DNA of 64,000 nt from the NCBI GenBank assembly GCA_004123355.1, contig SCHM01000002.1, positions 806,001 to 870,000 of the forward strand, given 5' to 3'. The notes under the pieces are model-generated. The model worked only from the letters and a program-made list of their open reading frames with translations, ran no database searches and was not told where the DNA came from. Both the position numbers and the translations under genes were made by a program. This DNA comes from Amphirosellinia nigrospora (Eukaryota > Ascomycota > Sordariomycetes > Xylariales > Xylariaceae). The stretch's first letter is position 1. Every line of letters starts with the position of its first letter. Below are positions 33,448 to 44,382 of this stretch, piece after piece.

Positions 33448-34995
33448 ATGGCCAACCTTCCTAAGACGATGAAGGCTCTCAGGTATGTATCTAAACTCGG
33501 TTTAGCGCGCAGTAAAGACTTGAACCCCGTTTGGTCGCCGTTGGGAAGGATATCTGTCTGACCATCTGGCCTTTATAGATATGAGAAGCCAGAGGTGTGG
33601 GGGATCGTCGAAGTCCCTCTTCCTACCCTCCGGCCCGGTGATGTCCTCATCAAGGTCAAGGTAAGTCAATTGCAGACATGTATGCCATTGTCCTTTGCAA
33701 TTCTTCGTAATAACAGCTTGAACCATAGGCCTGCGGTGTCTGCGGTACCGACTTGCATATACACGAGGGAGAGTTCATCGCCGAGTTCCCTCTTATTCCT
33801 GGACACGAGACCATCGGCGAGGTCGTTGGTAAGTAAATAAGGAAAGGCGATCGACCCATTGCTAAACAAGCTCAGCGTTCTCCGACGATGTAAAGGGTTT
33901 CAAGGTTGGCGATCGAGTTGCCGCCGACAATTCTGAACTCTGCGGTCACTGGTGAGTAGTGAGCACTGAAACGATATGCGGTCTCTTGGCTAAATTTTTG
34001 CCCGATAGCTTCTACTGCCGGAGAGGCGAGGAACTACTATGCGAGGACTTCAAGGCCCACGGCGTGCTCGGTCTCGATGGCGGATTTGCCGAATACGTTC
34101 GTCCACCACAACAACCCCACAACGCTTCTGGTTTTTGGCTAACAAACATATAGTGCTCGTATCCCCAAGGCCGCCTATTCACAATCAAAAACCTAAGCGA
34201 TATCGATGCCACGTTGATCGAGCCCGCTTCGTGTGCTATGCACGGCTTGGAGAAGATTGCCCCCAAGCCTGGTTCGCATGCCCTTCTCATAGGCGCTGGC
34301 CCTACCGGCCTTATGATGGCCCAGTTCTTGTAAGTGCTGATGTGATGTTTCCGAGGACAAATTGACTGACAACCAATTCGTCGCAGAAAACAGAGCGGTG
34401 TATCCAGGCTCACCATCGCTGCTCCCGGCGGCCCCAAGATGGAACTTGCCAAGTCCTTAGAGGCTGCCGACTACTACGTCGCCCTCGATCGGTCCGACGC
34501 GACTCCACAGTGGGATCAGATCAAAAAGGATAACCCCTACGGCTTCGATATTGGTATGTGGAACATCTTCCAAGGACGAGGGGCTAGGTCTCGATGCTAA
34601 CGATAGCACAATAGTCGTGGAGGCTAGCGGTAGTTCCAAAGTCCTCGAGGACGCTATCAACTATGTCCGTCGCGGCGGCAAGCTGGTGTGCTACGGCGTG
34701 TACCCCAGCTCGGCTCGCGTGTCGTGGGCCCCATCCAAGATCTTTGGCGACGGTAAGCCAGACATATCCTCGACTTGTGGGCTTGTGAAGTTTGCTAATT
34801 CTGTGTCCAGAAATCACCATCATCGGGTCGTTCTCCGAGACCTTCATGTTCCCGGCCACAGTCGACTACCTCGACAGCGGCAAGGTCAAGACTAAGGGCA
34901 TCGTAAACAAGACGTTCAAGCTCGAGCAATGGGGCGAGGCTCTCGAGAGCATCCGCAACAAGTCCGCCATCAAGGCCGCTATCGTCTTCGACTAG
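33448..34995 (+). CDS. Zinc-dependent polyol/alcohol dehydrogenase (MDR family)
   Basis: 348 aa in nine exons: 33448-33482, 33579-33660, 33729-33828, 33876-33951, 34009-34096, 34154-34329, 34387-34553, 34615-34752, 34811-34995. All phases agree and no break is present. Catalytic zinc ligands are in [10 protein letters not shown] and PGHETIGE. Structural zinc cysteines are in CGHCFYC followed by LLCEDF. The nucleotide-binding Rossmann motif is [14 protein letters not shown]. The overall pattern ([32 protein letters not shown]) fits the fungal arabinitol/sorbitol-type dehydrogenases, which interconvert polyols and ketoses using NAD(P). The exact substrate is inference. The intron after FAEY uses the uncommon donor GTTCGT, as also seen in COX12. 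Confidence 0.9.
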
Positions 34996-37209
34996 ATGGA
35001 CGGATGTTAGATACAACGCTACACCTGACTTTCCCAATACCTAAAAGGGATGCTGGGACATACACTGCGGGCGGGGTTAGACTCACATAGACAAGAAGGT
35101 TTGGTTAGACCTGGGCGTGTAGAAAGGGTAGACACATATCCACATCTATGTCAAGAGCTAAACAGTATATAATAAACAAGTAATCAATTGATAAATTAGA
35201 CTTTATCCTGAGTGATGTTGTTTTTGGAGTGGACAGCTCGGGCCGCAACGACACATGATTCCTGCATGCAGCATGCAGACATTTACACAAAACGGGCCAA
35301 TGGGCGGACAGCAAACCCAACTTCTGGAATAAAAGAGTCGAAACGCGATAACACGATTAGGATCTCTCGATATAACTTAACGAAAGTTGGGATTTATATT
35401 TAGAGCCGTTGGAATATGGGGTAGGTAGGAGGTTCGCCACGCCTCTTATGGGATCCGGCATTTGGGATTTGAGGAATAAGCCCACGACCTTGATGGCATC
35501 CCATGCACGTCTCTCATGCACGTCATAAGTAATTCGCCTTCAGAAGCGGAGGTCGAGCGCGACGAGGTTGTGACGAGTTCAATTGTCTCTTCTACCTTGA
35601 CATCATATATGAGCTGAAGCGAAGTAATATACACGTGTATAGGCGAAACTCAGTTCTACGTAGAGTACCTATTTTAACTAGGTATCTGAGGGAATCGTTC
35701 TGTAACCTATCAATAGGGCTGAATTATTAGGGAGCCGAGGTTTGATCTAAGCGGATAAGTTGTCAGATAATGGCGACAATGACCGACGACAAGGATCCTC
35801 TCACGCGCTAGAATTGGATAGAGGTATATCTTTCGGAAGGAACATGATCCAAATTAATAGACGTTTTCAGTCAAGTTTCATCTCTAAGAGCGGGGAGATG
35901 GAGCAGCTTAAGCCCTATGGTCGCAAAGTTGGGACAGCATAATATGACCGTTACGAGATGGAGGATGCATGCAACTGCCCAATCGGTCTCTTACGTGAGC
36001 AGCAGCGGAGTGCATAATTCAAATTTTGGTGATCTTAGTAAAAAGATTCATGAATGACAGCTAACTATCTTGTTGTGCAATTACCTGGGTACAAAATACT
36101 TACTAATCTAGTGAGTCTACTGAATAGTATCGAAATAAACAACAAAAACTCGCGCTCGGCCGAGTTGGCTTGGTTCACGATAATCCGAGATATCGCAGTG
36201 CAAAGGAGTCCCGACTACCTGGTAAGCCCACGGATTCAGCCTACCGAGCTGTCATTTGAGCTGAGTAGTGAGTATACCAGGGTCACTATTTTAAGCAGTT
36301 CGCAAACAAGTTATACCGCATTTACGAGGGCTATTATTTCGCGAGACAAGCCTCTTATGACCCACTATGCTATAGTAGTTGGACAAGTGGCATGCTAGTA
36401 TGCAGCCCCATGAGCCCATACCCAACTGGAGATCGGGGGCTCGTATCCCCATTCTGCATGACGTTTACTCCGACACTGTGCCGGGAGCGGCCTTACGTAC
36501 GACAGAAAGAAGATAGGACAGAAGACACTTTGTATGAGTATAGAGCGAAGGGAATACGACCGAAAAGAGTCCTCAACCACAGCAGTTGGTGTTCATCTGT
36601 CCTTTTCGAATAATTGACAAGTCATGTTGGCCGATGAGCGAACACTGGCGACTCATTCGTGGCATATAATGGCGTAATTGCGCATCCCTGGCTGGGGATA
36701 GCAAATCCACCGTGAATCAGTCATCCCTATCAGTACTGTGCCCACTGCTACCCTGCAAGTCCTTGGGCGCTCATAATAGGATCATAGAAAATCTGACCAA
36801 CGAAGAGCATAACTTCATTTCTTCTCCCAAATGGACTCGAATCGAACGTGTCGGCGCACATAGTCGCCCTCTTGGACATCGAGCAGCCTGTTTTTTCTCT
36901 CTCAGCCGCAGTCTTCTCAAGGTATCTAGTCTTGCGCTAAACACCATAATACCCCGGCTTAGGGAAAAGCGGATATTGACTATCGACTATTGGGATCAGC
37001 ACTACATAAGCTCATAAGCTCGCTGGCGACACAAAAATCCCTTCACGTAGGCTACTGGGAATTCGATATCAAGGTCACCCCTTTACCAGACGATCATTTC
37101 TTCATTTCCCTTTTCTTTTCAAGGCTAGAAGAGCCAGTTATACATTATACGTTTTACCAACTTTCTCTTTGAATATAGTCTCATTAATCTAGTCACTACT
37201 GTTGCCAAA
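34996..37209. other. Intergenic region
   Basis: No gene recognised in 2.2 kb. Short open frames lack family resemblance. A pyrimidine-rich leader precedes the glycosyltransferase gene near 37090-37170. Confidence 0.4.
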
Positions 37210-38634
37210 ATGGGCCTAAGACCTATGTGGTTAGGAAGTCGGCGGCGGACTTTACTTTCTGTTGGCATCTTCATATTGGTCGTGGGAACATTAAATGTGC
37301 TTCGCCAATCTCCTCACGTCACTGACCATTCAGTGACGATACCATATCTTGGGAAATGGCATCAGGGGAGCCGTTGTGCGTCACTAAAAGGCATCGACGA
37401 TATCTTTGTCATCCTTAGGACGGGCTCAAATGAAGTCGAACAGAAGCTGCCACCGCTTATCAATACCACATTACCTTGCTTTCGACACTATGGGATCTGG
37501 TCCGACACGGAGGAAGAATTTGCCGGTTATCACATCCAGAATGCACTAGATGAGATTGAGCCCACGCTGTTGGAAGAACATTCCGATTTCGAGTACTACC
37601 GCCACTTGCAAAAAAATGGCAAAGAAGTGGCCTCGGAGGCCGCTAGTTGGACCGATGCGCCAAACACCAATTTTGGCCGCGACACGCCCGCCTGGAAGCT
37701 GGACAAGTGGAAGTTCCTCCCGGTAGCGAAGAAAGCGTACGACCAGAACCCCAGGAGTAAGTGTGGTCATCTTCGTCGAGGAGACACTTATATTTTCTGG
37801 GAGGGGGCTCGCTTATCTATCGACCATCGATGCGTCTCGGCCCTACTACATTGGGCGCCAGATGAACATCGGAGACTCGCAGTTCGCCTACGGTGGCGCG
37901 GGAATCATCATCTCCAACTCTGCGATGGCGCGGCTCGTGGAACATTACTCGGGAAATCTCGAGAATTACAACAAGTTCACGATTAGCCAATGGGCTGGCG
38001 ATTTCATCATGGCGCAAGTCATGGCCGATGCGAATGTCACGCTCTCGCCAGTGTGGCCGACTCTCGAGGGCGAGATGCCGGCTGCGTTGAACATGGAGTC
38101 GACATCTGGTAAGGGCCGCCACCTCTGGTGCTACAATGCCGTATCCTACCATCACATGACCCCAAAGATATATACGCATATCATGAATTCGATATGTGGT
38201 GGAATTCACAGGTAAGCTTCCCCTGCACCCTATCTGGGTATCCGAGAAACCGAGGACTCGAGAAGCTGACTTCCCACACCAACTTCTAGAAACAGCAGGG
38301 TCTTCCTCGCCACGGAGATCTTTTCCGTCACATGGTTTTCCCTCATATCAAGGACCAGAAGTCAGACTGGGACAACCTCTCGTCTGACGAGCAAAGTGAG
38401 AACTCCTCATTCGTGGAATGCCAAGAGATCTGCGAGAACCAAGCCGACTGCTTGCAATTCTCCCTCACTGGGGGCACGTGCAAGACGTCGAAAGCAGTCA
38501 GGCTGGGGAAGCAACAGTCCCCGTCGAAAGAAACGGGTGAGCCGACCCATTCCGGTTGGATACGGGATCGTATCAAGCCATTTATGGAGACCATGGAAGC
38601 TTCTTGTAAGGGGGAGGACTGGGTCATGCCGTGA
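37210..38634 (+). CDS. GT31/Fringe-like type II membrane glycosyltransferase
   Basis: About 449 aa, exons 37210-38211 and 38290-38634. A signal-anchor segment (LLSVGIFILVVGTLNVL, about residues 15-31) suggests a Golgi type II protein. The lumenal domain has DDIFVILRTGSNEVEQKLPP, WKLDKWKFLPVAKKAY, an EEDTYIFWEG-like acidic motif corresponding to the metal-binding acidic motif, and YYIGRQMNIGDSQFAYGGAG. These match fungal proteins of the galactosyltransferase/Fringe group. A cysteine-rich tail (FVECQEICENQADCLQFSL) resembles a PAN/apple-like module. Several frame breaks cluster at about 37757-37812, exactly around the acidic motif, and one more lies at about 38189 (AATTCG where AATTTCG is expected). 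I judge them sequence errors, but the cluster means the catalytic motif cannot be read with certainty. Confidence 0.75.
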
Positions 38635-39359
38635 TCTACGAGCGTCGTTTGGGTTTAATCATGCTTTTCTGGTATATATATATATGCATCAAGATACATT
38701 CAGGCGTTGGAGGAAACTTGCAAAATTATGTATCAAAACTAGAGATACTCGGCGATACCACCAGCATTTTCGGGTATTGGGGTCGGCCATCGGGCGATGT
38801 GGAAAATGTATAAAGTATAGTTGCAGGTTCATTGAAGTACAATAAGCAACAACAGCTTATAAAATTGAATAACACACATGTATAATGACCGAGGCCCTAA
38901 GATTTCCTTCGTTTTCCAAATTCACGAGCTATGCTGCTTGAACCTGAGTCGTGGTAGCCAACCTACTGTAGAGTCTTAAGGCCGTTTTTAGCCACCAGAT
39001 GATTTTAGCATTACCAAGAAGACACAACAATAGGGCATAAGGCTTTAATCAAAGGGCCTGGATTGCTGCTTCTTTCGCATCTCCTAAACCATATAACTGA
39101 GCCTTATGTTATGTTACTCCGTGGTACCTAGTGAAGCTATTGCAGACTTGAGACATTTCTTGATGCCGTACAACTCCAGCTATACTGACGTAGAATAGAA
39201 ACGGGCCTCCCCTCTAACATCTAGTTAGTTTTATTCCGATGATAACGGCTTTATAGCAGTGTGTATTTTCCCATAGCTCTTGTGTTGGTAGTGGTGCAAG
39301 CAAATTGTGTTTCTTAGAGATTCCTAGAGGAGTTACACACAGACTAATGTAATACCAAT
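38635..39359. other. Intergenic region
   Basis: No gene. This stretch was searched for the missing N-terminal part of the phosphatidylserine decarboxylase relic downstream, and nothing similar was found. Confidence 0.45.
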
Positions 39360-40113
39360 TCATCAAAGGCTTCGTCGACGCATACGGCATCAACATGGAG
39401 GACTCCGAGCCGTCTCACATCAACGCATACAATAGCTTTGAAGAATTCTTCACGCAGAAACACACAAAGAAGCCACGGCTGATACACAAGAGGATGTATC
39501 CAGCGCAGTAGTGGTAGCGGATTTCCGCGTGATCGTCTATGATTCCGTCGTCAAGACGAAGGAGCTGTGTATCAAGGGTCGGGACTTCAGCATCACGAAC
39601 TTGATGATGGATACGCAGCTCGGCGCGCGGTTCGACAACGCCGCCCTAGCAAGCTTCCGGGTGTCACCCCAGGATTACCACCGCTACCACTCCCCCGTGA
39701 CAGGCAAGGTGATCACTACCAAGTCGACCCCATAGCTCTGCAGAGTCACGTCAACATCATCTCGCACAATACCAGAGATTATGTCGTGATTAATATAGAA
39801 GAGTTCAGTGAGGTAGTATTTGTAGCGATAGGGGCGACAGACGTCGGTTCCGTCGTTCTGTGAAGTGAGTTATACATGACCTATATGAACAGGGTGGGCG
39901 CTAACATAAGTCTCCGTATATTTCATGTAGGAATAGCAAACGCCGGGCAGCGCAATTAAGAAGGGCGATGAGCTGGGCATGTTTCAATTCGGCGGCTCTT
40001 CTATCATCGTCGCCTTTCACGCTAGGCGGCTCGATTTCGATCTGCGCGATCTCAGCATGCAGAGAATCCAAACTACGGTCCAGGTTGGCATGAGCTTGGG
40101 GAGCGCCATCTAA
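39360..40113 (+). pseudogene. Truncated phosphatidylserine decarboxylase relic
   Basis: The segment reads FIKGFVDAYGINMEDSEPS, then VIVYDSVVKTKELCIKG, SFRVSPQDYHRYHSPVTG, DHYQVDPIALQSHV, FVAIGATDVGSV and finally ELGMFQFGGSSIIVAF. The last contains the GSS site where the family self-cleaves to make its pyruvoyl group. The family turns phosphatidylserine into phosphatidylethanolamine. The N-terminal third is absent and no start codon fits. The conserved stretch between PVTG and DHYQVDP, about seven residues including WWKE in relatives, is missing. Frame breaks lie near 39476 and 39707, near the putative intron (about 39864-39930) and near 39953. Some breaks could be sequence errors, but the two missing pieces cannot, so I call it a relic. 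It probably belongs to the short fungal PSD-like group without a C2 domain. Confidence 0.7.
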
Positions 40114-40448
40114 TACTTAATGCAACTTAATGGAAGGCAATTGGGCTTGTGAATCTAGTAGACTAACGTTGCAACCTGCTTTGCTCCTCGCGACACATAA
40201 AAATGATGGTCTGAGGTGACTGGATAGTTGAAATTTGAACAGGTTGTGGAATAATTCGTATTTAGACCTTCGGCCGGAGCCATATGGGTATCTTCCTATT
40301 TAAACTCATCACATGCTTTAATCCCGGCGATTGACACATCCTCACACGACGCACAAGTCAACATCCGTCTGGATCAGCTAACGCATTATCAACCGACTCA
40401 ACCTCGAAAAGCTGCTTCTCTTTTCGTCGCGCCCCTGCGTGTTGGCAT
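40114..40448. other. Intergenic region between convergent genes
   Basis: 335 bp without coding signal, between the decarboxylase relic and the 3' end of the DUF3712 gene. Confidence 0.4.
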
Positions 40449-41545
40449 CTATACCCAGAGCGCTGAATAGCCTATCCACGTTCTGGAGGGGACATCAATG
40501 CCTTTGATAGTCTCATCGCACCAGCCAGCACCTGCGCAGCGCTTTCCCACCAATCTAGCCTCAAGGGGTTGGCTCTTGTTTCTCTCGTTCGTGCGCTTGC
40601 TATCCGTACTCGCAGCCTCGTTCATATCAGCCGCAAATTTGGCCGCAACTGCATTGTTTACATTCCCCTGAAACGTAGCCTCGAAGTTGTTACGGCGGAT
40701 ATCAAGGCGGCCCTTCAGTTCAGCAACGAGCTTGCCTTCGTGGTTCCGGATGTCGAAGAAGCATGTGCCGAAGCTGATCTCAAGAGGGCTCGGGTTAACT
40801 ACGTGTAACACACAACAAACGCGTTTCCGCTGTTGCCCAGCCCGGTAATGCTTGAGATACTCGCGGTCGTGGGGCTGGAGGTGAGAGGCGCTGCGTTACT
40901 CGCCATGAAACTCGCGGATGATCTAGATCCTGACAGTTGAGGATTTTGGAGAACACTTGCTCCGCGTACGCTGACGACTGGCCCCTTCATGCCAGGCAAT
41001 TCCAACTCCTTCTCGTAGATGATCTCCCGGGGTCCAATGCCCAGGGCAGTGATGGAAGTCTGTCCATTGCGCAAGGAGAGAATTACACTGCCACATTTGA
41101 TAATATCTTGAACGAAGGCCTTCAACGCTTCCTCGTCTACAATCTTCACTAGCTGATGGGTCACGACTATGTCGGTGCCGTGTGCCTGCGTTGTTATCGC
41201 GGGTAGCGTCACTTTCCCGAACTGGCCGGCCGGACCACACAGCTCGAGCGTCATCGGTGTGATGGTAGCGGTGGCAGGGCCAGTCTTGGTTATGCGGGCC
41301 TCGAGGGAGACGAGGAAGGAGCTGGAGAGAGTCAGTGCGGTGATCTAGCCTCTAGGAAGAGGTAAGGACGGTGGGAGAGACTGGTCGATAGGTTGGCTCA
41401 AGACTTACTCTTCGGTGACATTGCTGATGCGGAGCAAGGAGATACTCAACTTGCTGTTCCGCACAATGGTGGTAACGAGGCTGCGAAAGGCGAACTCCAT
41501 CTGGGAGTTGTGTTGCTGGACTAGGGCTTGAAAGCTGAAGTCCAT
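40449..41545 (-). CDS. DUF3712-type fungal protein
   Basis: About 336 aa, exon 1 41409-41545 (MDFSFQALVQQHNSQ) and exon 2 40449-41321. The intron has GTAAGT and CTCCAG ends. The sequence FLVSLEARITKTGPATATI, then MTLELCGPAGQFGKVTLPA and GIGPREIIYEKELELPGM fits DUF3712, repeats of beta-rich modules related to LEA/AsmA-like folds found in fungal membrane-linked proteins. A second module follows (VNPSPLEISFGTCFFDI, GKLVAELKGRLDIRRN). Unlike many relatives I see no N-terminal membrane segment, so a 5' exon may be missing. One base is lost near 40811 between VV and LHVVNPS. The function is unknown. Confidence 0.7.
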
Positions 41546-44382
41546 CTTGCTGAGTTGCGGCCTGCACTTGATTAACAGAGCCTTTTCAATTGTTGGTTCG
41601 CGTGGGGGTTAGGAGTCTGCCTGAAAATCGTCGCTTCCTACGTTGACTGAAGATGACGAGGCATGTGCGTGCCAAGATTGAAGTTAATGGGAAGCTGGGA
41701 AGGGGAACTCGGGTGCAATGTCACATTATGAGGCAATCGCAATTTTGGGTATAACTACAGGATTTGTGCATATCTGCGTGGTTTGATCTTCCAAGTTGTT
41801 TAGTCGCCAACAAACAGTGGTAGCACAGGCAGGGCCACCTGACAGGTCTGCTTATTAGCCATCGTTTCTACGACCATAGTATTCGTATAGTTTCCAGGGC
41901 GTCATAAAGCAATCGTTCCCTGTGTTGTACGCACGCAGTCTCAATAACGTAGGCAATAACTGGCTAAGAATTGAAAACACCCTTAGCTGTGGTTGCACGC
42001 TGATGGTTATAGGCAAGTACTAGACAGTACCCACCCTACTCCACGGCATAAAATGAAGGGTTAGGGTATAATTGAGTCGTGAGTTGACAGTTGTTGTTCC
42101 ATTGTTCCTGTGTTTCCCTTAAGCTTGCGATTTTTGTTTGGGGATGTAGTCGGAATATGCTGGGGAGCGCCAAGACATGATCCATGCCAATGCTGTGCGC
42201 ACCACCATGTTTAAGCTGTTGCCTATTAGTTTACTATTGATGTACAATTCACAATACCAGAATGAGCAAGTCTATTAGTGATTACCCTCACGAATGAGAC
42301 TGGTGACATGCGTCACGGGCCTTTTGGTCACGCACTTATTCTTGAAGGGGATGGCTGAAGCCTGGCTTATTCATAAACCTTCGCCGCCTCTTGAGAGAGT
42401 AAGGTTTGCGTTTCCATTTCGCCTATATAATAATCATACTAGTTATCTCGTCACTTAGTTGCGGTGAGCTTTGCTGTCATCCTTGAGCCTACCTACTCAT
42501 AATAGGGCATACTGGGTGTCCTACCATCATAAACACCGACGAATCTTGCTAGGAAAGAGACACGACTACACTCCACAGAAGGGCAATGATGGCTTCCACA
42601 TCTTCGGTCTTGACGTTGAGGTACGGTGTGGTATTCGAGCTGAGGCGACGTCAATCTGAGGCTGGGCGTTAGATGCTACAGTTTGGGATGCTGCTCTCGG
42701 CTGCGGGCTTCCTACTGGCTATCTCAAGTACTCTCTTGCTTAGGGCTGAGAGCAGACACACAGCGAGCGGGGTTGTATATTTTCTTTCGCGGAGTGCTGG
42801 GCAAGCTGGGGAGGGCTGAGGAAAGCTGAGGAGAGTTGAGGAGAGCTGATCAGTTAAGATCTTCCATTATTGTCAGCTACTGCAAGGAACGGATAGCCCT
42901 AGTGGGCCACATCGTTGGTTATTGGTTGAGAGTACGAAAATAGGGAGCCCAATTATGACGACAGTATGTACAGAGCTATTTTAAGGTGCTTTAAGACCTG
43001 CATCATCTTGACATAGTCCGCAGCAAAGTGCGGTTTAGATCCGTCTGGTGCTGTTTGCTTCTTTGGTGTAGCCGCGTCTTCAAGGCATCTTAAGGCTTAC
43101 TTACGTTACAGATGAGAGATCAGAGAAGAGATTGAGCAACGGCGCACAGCCTTACATTGGAGCTGTCATATAGCGGTGTCGTCTTTGCCTTTGCTGACCA
43201 GTCCTTGAGATGTTGGGGCTTATTTGTGAGACCTCAGGTTGGGGAGGGTGGTAATTGGCCAAAGGGATATATGATATATCAACCTCCAAGCTGTTTTGCG
43301 TCTGTTTCATTCCCGTCAAAGGCGACCCGAAAGCGACCCCAAGAGCTGACTGCAGCACGGAGTGTCCAGGATTAGGAGGAGGGCTTCGCATATGCGTACG
43401 TCGCAATGGAGGCTGGCTGGCTGCCGGTAACCGGGAGACATGGTTCTAAACCAGCACAGCTGTAAAAGCTACCTAGGTAAACCAATCTACCTAGCAGCTA
43501 TTCGTCAGCATATACATGCATACCTGTGTATTTAGGTCACTGCTCGGTTCCGTTCAGTAATTCATTGCAAACTGGAATCCTGATCAGTCATGTTGCACCG
43601 CGTGCACACGTGTACATCGCTGATATATATACTGATCAGTAGTGAAATGCTGGGGTACATACCATCACACCTCGGTACCTGGCTACCTCTTACACTACCT
43701 ATTCGGGTCTCGGGCCTGCTCGGGAGTGTATGCTAGCGTCGGATGACCCTAGCATCGTCTCGGTAGCCCAGGGCTAGACTCCACTTACATACCTACATAA
43801 TACTAACTTGCTACCTGATTGTGCATTGCTCCTCCTGCAGTATCTTAGGTTATGGCATGCTGCTTCGACAAAATAAACCCGTTCGCCAAATGCTTTTTGA
43901 CTTTCATACTCTAACGACTTGGTTCCTACTCAACAATTCATTACGCTATACCCTAGCTGTAGCCGCCATACTAAATCTTCCTCTTTGTTCATCTGATGTG
44001 TAAATAGTGAAGCCTGGCTTCGACCCATGCCCTGTCGTCAACCCGAACCCATTTTTGTGCTAGGTTTATAATTTTAAAGCCGTTGTCCTGCGAAACACTT
44101 TCTACGTCATAGCAATTACCTTCGCCGTCCCCGTGGAGGGACTGTCGCTCTATTTTCGGGGCCTCATCTCCCGTCGTGTCTTGCCCTGTCTCCGTGACAC
44201 TCGCCCTCGCCCTCACCTTCTACCTCGACGGCGCCCACAGTAATTACAGTTGGCAGCAGTGACTTTCGTCCAGTCGCGACTTGGGAGACCAACACCACAG
44301 ATGTATAGGTAACCACGACCTGTCATCTCTGGCCGTTCCGTCTTCCAGCTTCCCTCGCGAGTCCAGTGCCCATGCAACTACA
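41546..44382. other. Gene-poor region (2.8 kb)
   Basis: No gene recognised. A short degenerate tandem repeat of GAGAGCTGAG-like units lies at about 42803-42850. Two CTGATCAG palindromes occur near 43580 and 43634. ACCTAGGT-type motifs are present near 43472. Confidence 0.4.
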
